Shown here: positions 32,815 through 40,030 of the stretch, piece by piece
Layout: each line of letters opens with the position of its first letter
Numbering within the stretch: the first letter of the stretch is position 1
Assembly: GCF_018372875.1 (NCBI RefSeq)
Contig: NZ_JAHAIF010000023.1
Location: 1 to 40,030, forward strand
Source: Clostridium sp.
GTDB taxonomy: Bacteria; Bacillota; Clostridia; Clostridiales; Clostridiaceae
Reading direction: 5' to 3'
DNA length: 40,030 nt
Position numbers and translations under genes: made by a program
The notes under the pieces: generated by a model
Told to the model about the DNA's origin: nothing
What the model saw: only the letters and a program-made list of their open reading frames with translations
Databases searched by the model: none

Positions 32815-34785
32815 ATGAATAAAAAAATAGTAGCAGTTACAGCTTGCGCTGCTGGTATAGCACATACTTATATGGCGGCTGAAAGTTTAGAAAAAGCAGC
32901 AAAAAAGGCTGGATATAAAATTAAAGTTGAAACGCAAGGTTCTATTGGAGCTGAAAATGTTTTAACAGAAAAAGATATTGAAACAGCAGACGTAGTAATA
33001 ATAGCAGCAGATATAAATATAGATTTAATGAGATTTTCAGGTAAGAGAATATTATCAGTAAAATCAATTGATGCAATAAAAGCACCTGAAGCATTAATTA
33101 AAAGAGCTTATGACGAAGCTAAAGTTTTTGGAGCAAAAGGAACTAAGGTTGGTAAGGTGACTTTAGGAAAGACAGAAAATAATTTTGTTAAACATATAAT
33201 GAGTGGGATATCATATATGACTCCAATGGTTATAGCATCAGGTATACTATTAGCTATTGCTAACATATTTGCATTCCAAGCAAATGAACTTGGTCAAATA
33301 GTAAATTGGGGATTTGATAAAACAACACAAATGGGATTTTTCATGTCTAAGCTTTTTGAAGTTGGACAAATTGGATTTAAATTAATGATTCCTTTATTTG
33401 CAGCTTTTGTTGCTAACTCAATAGCAGACAAGCCTGCAATAGCACCAGCAATGATAGGTGCATACTTAGTAAATGATGCAACATATTTAGGAACTCAAAC
33501 AGGTGGTGGTTTCTTAGGAGCAATCTTAGTTGCATTCATAGTTGGATATTTAGTAAAAGGATTAAAGAAGATAAAGTGGCCTAAGATATTACAACCATTA
33601 CTTGCTATTATGATTATTCCTTTAATAGCTACTTTCGCAATAATGGTTATAGTAACATACTTAATTGGTAATCCAATAGCAGGATTAATGGATAGTTTAT
33701 ATAGTGGATTAACAACTTTAAATGAAACATTCGCTGGAGCACCATTTATAATTGGAGCAATTATTGGTGGTATGATTGGATTTGACTTTGGAGGTCCAGT
33801 TAACAAGACAGCACTTATATTTGGTACAGCTGTTTATACAGATACAGTAGCTAAGTTTGGTATAGCAAATGCTAACTTTGTACCTCAAACAGCAACACAA
33901 GCTGCAATTTCAGTTGCACCATTAGGAATATGGCTTGCATCAGTATTATTTAAGAATAAATTTACAAAGAATGAAAAGATATCAGCTAGTTCAGCATTTG
34001 GTATGGGTATGGTTGGAGTTACAGAAGGAGCAATTCCATTTGCAGCATCTAACCCAGTTCAAATGATTACTGCATCTGTTGCTGGTTCAGCATTAGCAGG
34101 GGGACTTGCTTCTATAACTGGATGTAAGTTCTACGGTGGTATTGGATCTCCACTTGGAGCAGTTATAGGATACATTGAACAACCAGTTCCATTTATAACT
34201 TGGATATTATGTATATTTGCAGGTATTTTAGTAACAGCATTAATTATTGGATTCTGGAGAAAGCCAGTATGTGAAGAAGAGGAAGAATATATAGAAGTAG
34301 AGCCTAATGAAGTTATTGAGGAATCTATAGTAGAATCTAAGGAATTATTTAGTGAAGATCACATATACATTGATGAAAATTCAACTACTCAAGATGAAGC
34401 TTTTAAGTTTATAGCATCAATAGCTAAGAAGCATGGATATGTTAAGAGTGAAGAAGATTTTTATCATGGGTTACAAGAGAGAGAAAAAGAAGCTACAACT
34501 GGATTTAATGATGGTATAGCAATACCACATAGTAAAAATTCAACAGTTATTTCACCAGGTGTATTCTTAATTAAATTTAAAAATCCAATAGAATGGGACT
34601 CATTAGATGGAAAGAAGATAACTACAGCTTTTGCGCTAACTATTCCTGAGGATGGAGCAGAAAATCACTTAAAGATATTAAGCACAATAGCAAAAGAATT
34701 AATAGATGATAATTTCAGAAATACAGTTATCAAAGAAACAGATTCCCAAAAACTATACAATTTAGTTAAGGGTATACAACTATAA
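32815..34785 (+). CDS. Fructose-family PTS permease, domains EIIB-EIIC-EIIA (mannosyl-glycerate type)
   Basis: A 656-aa three-domain sugar transporter. EIIB at 1-100 has phospho-cysteine C11 in VTACAAGIAHTYMAA. EIIC at about 120-485 has many membrane helices with GGMIGFDFGGPVNKTA and GMVGVTEGAIPFAASNP, the fructose-family substrate motifs. EIIA at about 515-656 has H572 in GIAIPHSK. A linker of acidic residues joins C and A. AGGAGG precedes ATG 32815. The following alpha-mannosidase points to an alpha-mannoside such as 2-O-mannosyl-glycerate (as in E. coli MngA/MngB), but the domain order differs from E. coli MngA (A-B-C as I recall it). Fructose itself is unlikely because no fructose-1-phosphate kinase is nearby. 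Confidence 0.9.
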   Translation: MNKKIVAVTACAAGIAHTYMAAESLEKAAKKAGYKIKVETQGSIGAENVLTEKDIETADVVIIAADINIDLMRFSGKRILSVKSIDAIKAPEALIKRAYDEAKVFGAKGTKVGKVTLGKTENNFVKHIMSGISYMTPMVIASGILLAIANIFAFQANELGQIVNWGFDKTTQMGFFMSKLFEVGQIGFKLMIPLFAAFVANSIADKPAIAPAMIGAYLVNDATYLGTQTGGGFLGAILVAFIVGYLVKGLKKIKWPKILQPLLAIMIIPLIATFAIMVIVTYLIGNPIAGLMDSLYSGLTTLNETFAGAPFIIGAIIGGMIGFDFGGPVNKTALIFGTAVYTDTVAKFGIANANFVPQTATQAAISVAPLGIWLASVLFKNKFTKNEKISASSAFGMGMVGVTEGAIPFAASNPVQMITASVAGSALAGGLASITGCKFYGGIGSPLGAVIGYIEQPVPFITWILCIFAGILVTALIIGFWRKPVCEEEEEYIEVEPNEVIEESIVESKELFSEDHIYIDENSTTQDEAFKFIASIAKKHGYVKSEEDFYHGLQEREKEATTGFNDGIAIPHSKNSTVISPGVFLIKFKNPIEWDSLDGKKITTAFALTIPEDGAENHLKILSTIAKELIDDNFRNTVIKETDSQKLYNLVKGIQL

Positions 34786-34788
34786 TTT

Positions 34789-34829
34789 AAAAATCCACTG
34801 GTGATTGTAATAATAACCAGTGGATTTTT
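34789..34829 (+). terminator. Strong terminator inside the mannoside operon
   Basis: AAAAATCCACTGG (34789-34801) and CCAGTGGATTTTT (34817-34829) form a perfect 13-bp stem with an A-run and T-run, between the PTS gene and the mannosidase gene. It should lower downstream expression or separate the two transcripts. Confidence 0.88.
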
Positions 34830-34867
34830 ACTATAGAAAAGATTTAATTCATAAAAGGAGATATATA

Positions 34868-37489
34868 ATGAAAAAAATACATGTTTATCCTCATACGCAT
34901 TGGGATTATGAATGGTATTTTACTTCAAATGAATCAATTATACAGCTAGTATATCACATGGATGAAGTAATAAATGCATTAGAAGATGGAGATTTAGAAA
35001 CATACCTATTAGATGGACAATTAAGTATTTTAGATGAATATATAAAGTTTATGCCAAGTAACTTTGAAAGAGTAAAAAAACTTGTTGAAGAAGGAAAATT
35101 AATAATAGGACCTTGGTATACACAAACTGATGAACTAATTATAGATGGAGAATCAATAGCTAGAAATCTTTTTTATGGTATAAAAAGTGCATCAAAGTAT
35201 GGAGATTATTTAAAGATTGGCTATTTACCAGATTCTTTTGGGCAAAGTAAGGATATGCCTAAAATATTAAATGGTTTTGATATTAAAAGAAGTATTTTCT
35301 GGAGAGGGGTATCTAAGGATGCTTGTCCAAGTAGAGAGTTTATTTGGAAGGGTGAAGATGATAGTTCACTTTTAGTTTATAACATCAAAAATGGATACTT
35401 CTATGGTGGAAATTTAATTTACACTGATGATGTAGAAAAAGTAGAAAAAACAATTTTAGATGGATCCCAAACTGATAATATTCTTCTACCAGTAGGGGGA
35501 GACCAGAGGTTTGTAGATTTCAACTTAAAAGAGAGAATAAAATACTATAATGATAGAACTAAAAACGATTTTGAATATGTTGAAAGCAGTTGCGATAAGT
35601 TCTTTGATGAATTAGAAAAGTCAGAAGGGTTACAAGAAGTAAAAGGTGAATTTGTAAATCCATCTAACTCTAAAATTCATAGGTCAATATACTCTTCTAG
35701 ATACGACCATAAGTATTTAAATGATAAGATTGAAAGAAGATTAATTTATCAATTAGAGCCATTAATGGTTATAGCTCAGAATCTTGGATTAGATCCAAAG
35801 GTTGAAATGATAGAGGAAATTTGGAAGAAGTTACTTATGAACCACGCTCATGATAGTGCTTGTGGATGTAATAGTGATAAGACAAATAGAAGTATAATTT
35901 CAAGGTTAACGGAAGCAGATCAACTATCTTACTCAGCCTGTGATTATATTATAAGAAAGATAAGTGAATCTATTGAAGGTAAAGAGGAAAATGACATAAT
36001 TTTATTTAATACTCTTCCTCATAGAAGAGAAGAAGTAGCAAAAGTGATTGTTACAACTAAACGTAAGAACTTTAAAATTACAGATAAAAACGGAAATATA
36101 ATTGAGCATGAAGTATTAGATGTTGTTAAGGAGTATGCAGGTAGCATTAAGAAGGATGAGTCTCAATACGATGAGGAACTATATTATTATGTTTCAAAGG
36201 TGGCATTAAAATGTAATTTAGAGCCATTAAGCATAGAAGTGTTAAAGTTAGTTGAAATTGATGAAGAAGTAGAAGTATTAGAAAATAAAAAAGGCAATTG
36301 TATAGAAGATAATTTCTATAAGGTTGAAGTCAGTGATGGGAAAATTAATATCTTAGATAAGGTTAATAATAGAAAGTTAGAAGATTGCTTATACATTGAA
36401 GAAAGTGGAGATGATGGAGATACATATGACTACTCCCCTCCAGAAGAAAAGTATGATTTTAGATACAATTTAAGCTTTGAAAATGGAAATGTAGAAGTAA
36501 ATAATAGAAAGCTTCATAAAGAAATTAAAATATGTGGAGAATTTATTGTACCAGAAAACCTTAAAGAGAGAGAATTAAATAAGAGAGGTACAAGTATACC
36601 ATATGAGTTAAGCTTATCATTATCTAATAAGGGTGTTATAGAATGTCATTTAGAGTTGGATAATAATGCAGATGATCATAGAATGAGAATAGTTCTAAAA
36701 ACAGATGTTTTTTCAACAGAAAGTATTTCAGATACTGCTTTCGGGGTAATAAAAAGAGACAATGTTCCTGAACATATTAATGATTGGAGAGAATTAGGAT
36801 GGAAAGAAGAGCCATCACCAATATATCCAATGCTTCATTTTGCAGGAATTGAAGATGAAAACTCATCAGCTACATTGTTAGCAAAGGGAATAAAGGAATA
36901 TGAAATATTAGATAACTCTAAGATTGCATTAACTTTATTTAGAGGGGTTGGATTCTTAGGAAAGCCTGATTTAATTAGAAGACCTGGTATAGCATCTGGA
37001 AATGAATTTAGATATATAGAAACTCCTGATAGTCAATTAAGGGGAAAAATGAAATTTAAATTTGCTATATATCTTAGCAATAAAATGGATGCTACAGTAG
37101 TGAATAAACTTTGGAAGAACTATAGTATAACCATTCCAAGTTATCAAATACAAGAAATAAACAGGTTTACAAATACCCTTAAATATTTTGTTATGCATCC
37201 TTTAAAAGATAGTGTGGAAGCAATAAAGAGTGTAGTAGATTGTAGCCAATTAAAAGATATTGTAGTTACTTCTATAATACCTGTAGATAAGAATTCATTT
37301 ACTATTAGATTTGTAAATTATAATAATAAATTAGTTGATGGAGGCAAGCTTAAGACTAATAAAGGGACTAGTTATGAGTGGGTTAATATGAATAATAGGG
37401 CTATAGTTAGTGAAGAAAAAATTAATGGCCATATAAATCTAGGAAAATTTAAGAATGGTGAAATTAAGACATTAAAAATCAATATATAG
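34868..37489 (+). CDS. Glycoside hydrolase family 38 alpha-mannosidase (MngB-like)
   Basis: An 873-aa retaining alpha-mannosidase. The GH38 N-terminus YPHTHWDYEWYFT gives zinc ligands H11 and D13. The nucleophile is D122 in GYLPDSFGQS, and LLMNHAHDSACGCNSD (H326/H328) supplies another metal-ligand histidine. A mid-domain and a long beta-rich C-terminal part follow (CHLELDNNADDHRMRI). AAAGGAG precedes ATG 34868; the longer frame from 34820 would start in the terminator. There is no signal peptide, so it acts on sugar brought in and phosphorylated by the PTS: it would release mannose 6-phosphate. It is followed by a RpiR regulator and a ROK kinase. Confidence 0.93.
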   Translation: MKKIHVYPHTHWDYEWYFTSNESIIQLVYHMDEVINALEDGDLETYLLDGQLSILDEYIKFMPSNFERVKKLVEEGKLIIGPWYTQTDELIIDGESIARNLFYGIKSASKYGDYLKIGYLPDSFGQSKDMPKILNGFDIKRSIFWRGVSKDACPSREFIWKGEDDSSLLVYNIKNGYFYGGNLIYTDDVEKVEKTILDGSQTDNILLPVGGDQRFVDFNLKERIKYYNDRTKNDFEYVESSCDKFFDELEKSEGLQEVKGEFVNPSNSKIHRSIYSSRYDHKYLNDKIERRLIYQLEPLMVIAQNLGLDPKVEMIEEIWKKLLMNHAHDSACGCNSDKTNRSIISRLTEADQLSYSACDYIIRKISESIEGKEENDIILFNTLPHRREEVAKVIVTTKRKNFKITDKNGNIIEHEVLDVVKEYAGSIKKDESQYDEELYYYVSKVALKCNLEPLSIEVLKLVEIDEEVEVLENKKGNCIEDNFYKVEVSDGKINILDKVNNRKLEDCLYIEESGDDGDTYDYSPPEEKYDFRYNLSFENGNVEVNNRKLHKEIKICGEFIVPENLKERELNKRGTSIPYELSLSLSNKGVIECHLELDNNADDHRMRIVLKTDVFSTESISDTAFGVIKRDNVPEHINDWRELGWKEEPSPIYPMLHFAGIEDENSSATLLAKGIKEYEILDNSKIALTLFRGVGFLGKPDLIRRPGIASGNEFRYIETPDSQLRGKMKFKFAIYLSNKMDATVVNKLWKNYSITIPSYQIQEINRFTNTLKYFVMHPLKDSVEAIKSVVDCSQLKDIVVTSIIPVDKNSFTIRFVNYNNKLVDGGKLKTNKGTSYEWVNMNNRAIVSEEKINGHINLGKFKNGEIKTLKINI

Positions 37490-37551
37490 TTGAAAAAGAT
37501 GAGGGAAATATATAGTATTAAATCATAGTAAGATTTGGGAGAGATAGGAAT

Positions 37552-38349
37552 ATGAATAAAGAGATTATATTGAGGATAACTCATGCAAAGTTCAAGTTTA
37601 CCTATGTAGAAGAACAGATTGCTGAGTATTTTCTAGGAAATAATGAACCAATGTCAATAAATGATTTGGCTGAGTTACTATGTGTTTCCCCTGCATCAAT
37701 CACAAGATTTTGTAAAAAGATAGGACTTAATAACTATAAGGAACTTATATATTTATATAAAGAGCATCTTAAAGAAAATGATAAAATTAATATGAATAAT
37801 ATTTCAGTAGATTTACAGAAATCATACTTTAAAATCTTTAATCAAATTGATGGAAGCTTTAATAGAGAAAAGATTGAGGCGATTTGTGATCTAATACATA
37901 GCTATAGATTTATGCATATTTTTGCATTAGGTTTAAGTGCAACAGCAGCTCAAGATTTTAAGTTTAGATTTTCTAGAATGGGGAAATTTATAGAAGTAAT
38001 TTATGATAAAGATGCTATAGATATGGCCACGGCAGTAATAGAAGAAGGGGACTTGGTATTTATATTTACTTTAAGAGGAAATAAATACCTACAAAAATGT
38101 GCAAAAGCCTTAAAAGAAAAAGGAGCTAAGCTTGTAGTTATTACAGGAAATGAACATACTAAATTAAATGAATATGCAGATATAATTATAGTTACTGCTA
38201 ATCTTTCTGGGGAAGAATCAACAGGAATGATATCTGCTCAAATTCCTATTTTAATACAAATAGATTTAATTCACTATTATTATGTAAGGAAATATAAAGA
38301 AGTTTTAGAAGCATGGGTTTCAACGGAAAAGGTATTTAATAAAGAGTAG
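37552..38349 (+). CDS. RpiR/MurR-family transcriptional regulator (HTH + SIS)
   Basis: A 265-aa regulator. Residues 1-78 hold an HTH_6 domain (EQIAEYFLGNNEPMSINDLA, LLCVSPASITRFCKKIGL), and residues 105-240 a SIS domain that binds a phosphosugar (FALGLSATAAQDFKFRFSRM, DLVFIFTLRGNKYLQKCAKA, GAKLVVITGN). It most likely senses the sugar phosphate made in the mannoside pathway and controls the PTS promoter. GGAGA lies before ATG 37552, 62 bases after the mannosidase, in the same direction as the rest of the cluster. Confidence 0.88.
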   Translation: MNKEIILRITHAKFKFTYVEEQIAEYFLGNNEPMSINDLAELLCVSPASITRFCKKIGLNNYKELIYLYKEHLKENDKINMNNISVDLQKSYFKIFNQIDGSFNREKIEAICDLIHSYRFMHIFALGLSATAAQDFKFRFSRMGKFIEVIYDKDAIDMATAVIEEGDLVFIFTLRGNKYLQKCAKALKEKGAKLVVITGNEHTKLNEYADIIIVTANLSGEESTGMISAQIPILIQIDLIHYYYVRKYKEVLEAWVSTEKVFNKE

Positions 38350-38370
38350 TATATGGGGAGGATTTTACAG

Positions 38371-39255
38371 ATGTATGCATGTTTAGATATAGGAGGTACC
38401 TCTATAAAAGTGGGTATTTCTGATAAGAATGGTAATTTAACTAATAAAGGTAATTTAAAGGTTTCTGATGAGTTTAGTGTTATTATAGATGGAGTTGTAA
38501 ATTGGATAGAAGAAATAAGAAAAAGCTATGATATAGAAGGTATAGCAATTAGTGCTCCAGGAGCTGTAAATAGTAAAACTGGGGTGATTGGGGGAGCAAG
38601 TGCACTTCCATGTATTCACGGACCAAACTGGAAAGAAATTTTATGTGAAAAAACAGGATTACCTATAAGTATTGAAAATGATGCAAACTGTGCAGCTTTA
38701 GCAGAGGCTTTTTCAGGCAAGGGAAAAGATTTAAATGATATATTATTTGTGGTATGTGGTACTGGAATTGGTGGCGCAATAATAAAAGATGGGAAAATTC
38801 ATCATGGCAAACATCTTCATGGGGGAGAAGTTGGATATATGCTTATGGAAGAAGCTAATGGTGAATATTTAAACTTTAGTGAAGTTGCATCGACAATGTC
38901 TTTTGTTAGAAAAGTAAGAAAGCACTATAATGATGATTCATGGAACGGAGAAAGTGTTTTTGAAGCAGCAGAAAAAGGCAACGAAGTATGTAGAGATGCT
39001 ATAGATACATTTTATAAGAACTTAGCAAAAGGAATATTTAATTTACAACATATTTATGACCCGGAAATTATTTTGTTAGGTGGGGCAATTAGTAATAGGG
39101 AAGATTTTATTGATAGAATAAATGAAAAGTTATTCATGATAAGAGAAAAGATAAATATAGATACACTTATGCCAAAGATAGATACATGTACTCATAAAAA
39201 GGATGCTAATTTAGTAGGAGCTTTAGCTAACTTTTTAATGGAACATGGAGAATAG
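38371..39255 (+). CDS. ROK-family sugar kinase
   Basis: A 294-aa ATP-dependent sugar kinase. The phosphate-binding motif is CLDIGGTSIKVG at the N-terminus, ISIENDANCAALAEAFSGKG carries the catalytic aspartate, and CGTGIGGAIIKDGKIHHG is the ATP-site loop. The cysteine-rich zinc motif of many ROK kinases (C-x-C-G-x2-G-C) is missing; NGEYLNFSEVAST stands there instead, as in the BglK-like ROK subgroup. GGGGAGG at 38355-38361 is 9 bases before ATG 38371, so the 18 bases from ATG 38353 are probably leader. It is the last gene of the mannoside cluster and likely phosphorylates a released hexose. Confidence 0.87.
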   Translation: MYACLDIGGTSIKVGISDKNGNLTNKGNLKVSDEFSVIIDGVVNWIEEIRKSYDIEGIAISAPGAVNSKTGVIGGASALPCIHGPNWKEILCEKTGLPISIENDANCAALAEAFSGKGKDLNDILFVVCGTGIGGAIIKDGKIHHGKHLHGGEVGYMLMEEANGEYLNFSEVASTMSFVRKVRKHYNDDSWNGESVFEAAEKGNEVCRDAIDTFYKNLAKGIFNLQHIYDPEIILLGGAISNREDFIDRINEKLFMIREKINIDTLMPKIDTCTHKKDANLVGALANFLMEHGE

Positions 39256-39303
39256 TAATAAAGCTTCTATGATATAAAATCATAGAAGCTTTATTACTAT
39301 TCT
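39249..39303. terminator. 25-bp perfect bidirectional terminator shared by ROK kinase and greA
   Basis: Arms 39249-39273 and 39279-39303 are exact complements around the loop ATAAA. The stem includes the last codons of both convergent genes, so both end in GAATAG. A-rich and T-rich flanks are present on each side. Confidence 0.88.
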
Positions 39304-39764
39304 AAAATTTCAAGTATCTCTACAGTATAATTTGAACCTGGAGCGTTTACTTCTACTATGTCTCCAGCTTTACTACCAGCTAAAGCCTTTCCTAAATCAG
39401 ATTCTATACTTATCATCATATTTTCAGGATCTAGGTCCATTGTAGTAACTAATGTAATTACGTCTTCATCATCATCTTCAACAAACTTTATTCTAGCTTT
39501 ACTGTTAATACCTAATACGGTTTTATCTACATTTTCATCATCAATAACTGTAGCAGTTGAAATCATAGATAATAAATATTGTATTCTGTTATCATTTTCT
39601 CTATAGTTAGCACAAGCTTCTTTATACTCAGCATTTTCAGATCTATCACCATGAGCTGCTGCAATTAACTTCTCTTTTGCTATTTCAGCCCTTTTAACAG
39701 TCATTCTATAATCTAATTCTTCTTGCAATTTTCTCATATTTTCGTGAGTAAGTATATTATTCAT
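39297..39764 (-). CDS. greA: Transcription elongation factor GreA
   Basis: A 155-aa GreA. The N-terminal coiled coil (MRKLQEELDYRMTVKRAEIA) enters the RNA polymerase channel, with tip acidic residues D40 and E43 in HGDRSENAEYKEA that stimulate transcript cleavage. The C-terminal FKBP-like domain (SIESDLGKALAGSKAGDIVEV, YTVEILEI) binds the polymerase. GGGGAGG precedes ATG 39764, and a TATAAT reading on the minus strand (39804-39799) may be its -10. It differs from standard GreA only in a slightly divergent first coil, so a second GreA/GreB-type paralogue is possible. Confidence 0.9.
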   Translation of the reverse strand: MNNILTHENMRKLQEELDYRMTVKRAEIAKEKLIAAAHGDRSENAEYKEACANYRENDNRIQYLLSMISTATVIDDENVDKTVLGINSKARIKFVEDDDEDVITLVTTMDLDPENMMISIESDLGKALAGSKAGDIVEVNAPGSNYTVEILEILE

Positions 39765-40030
39765 AGATATAAACCTCCCCTAAATCTATTACCTTAATAT
39801 TATATAAATATATACAAAAAAATGAAAGGTATTTCTAAATAAGTGTGGTTGAATTAATAGTATAGAAGTTACAAAAAGGTGCTTAAAACCCTTGTGTTAA
39901 CTTAATATTTTAGTATCTGATATATTTTTATGGATAGTGTAAAGTTTCCTATGAAAAAATAGCCTGTAGCTAATTTTGAATAATAATAAACAAATAACTT
40001 TGCAATATCCGTAAAAACTCAAAAATTGAA
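39765..40030. other. Right-end intergenic stretch
   Basis: No gene is seen. A weak hairpin (about 39954-39975) with a minus-strand T-run could end a gene coming from beyond the window, but this is only suggestive. Confidence 0.3.

Noticed and set aside
39954..39977. Terminator of an off-window minus-strand gene
   Set aside because: The stem is short, AT-rich and imperfect; no coding sequence is visible to its right within the window.

Overview
The window reads as a low-GC clostridial chromosome, most likely a gut or animal-associated member of Clostridium sensu stricto. The reasons are the strong A/T bias, purine-rich AGGAGG ribosome sites, AT-rich intergenic DNA, and several protein families typical of that group (bile salt hydrolase, clostridial DUF434 and methyltransferase types, mannose-family and fructose-family PTS). 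No rRNA, tRNA, CRISPR array, intact phage or intact insertion sequence was seen.

Layout. 1-5.3 kb: a remnant of a LAGLIDADG homing endonuclease (minus strand), bile salt hydrolase, a 2H phosphoesterase, a Crp/Fnr regulator divergent from an MFS transporter across a palindromic operator, an internally deleted DUF434 pseudogene, and a DEDDh exonuclease. 5.4-6.1 kb: a hemolysin III/PAQR membrane protein. 6.3-10.9 kb: a GntR/UTRA regulator divergent from an operon of a FrlB-like sugar-amine-6-phosphate deglycase plus a complete mannose-family PTS (EIIA, EIIB, EIIC, EIID). A perfect 40-bp palindrome sits on its promoter. This is predicted to take up and cleave fructoselysine- or glucoselysine-type Amadori/Heyns products. 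10.9-11.86 kb: almost 1 kb without an intact gene, holding a terminator and eroded small ORFs. 11.86-15.7 kb: an aryl-sulfate sulfotransferase without a signal peptide, followed by a lipoprotein/ATPase/permease ABC importer of the taurine/sulfonate class with overlapping or tightly spaced genes. 15.8-20.0 kb: a WYL regulator, a GyrI-like protein, a broken SAM methyltransferase, an HI0933-type flavoprotein and an ECF transporter S-component.

20.2-27.9 kb: a three-gene operon of a YqiJ-like membrane/OB-fold protein, a flotillin (YqiK-like) with a very long coiled coil, and a 1652-residue AAA+ ATPase of the DUF3686 'DNA repair ATPase' type. The biology of this cassette is not established to my knowledge, and it is the strongest candidate here for an undescribed system. 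28.0-32.4 kb: tRNA-dihydrouridine synthase, a short-form DXS behind a MerR-type promoter, a small GNAT protein and a lipoprotein behind a long inverted repeat.

32.6-39.8 kb: a structured RNA-like element, then a mannoside catabolic cluster (fructose-family PTS EIIBCA, GH38 alpha-mannosidase, RpiR-type regulator, ROK sugar kinase), which ends against convergent greA through a shared 25-bp perfect terminator stem. Overall the window shows modular sugar and bile-related scavenging, plus a recurring pattern of small genes disabled by internal deletions.
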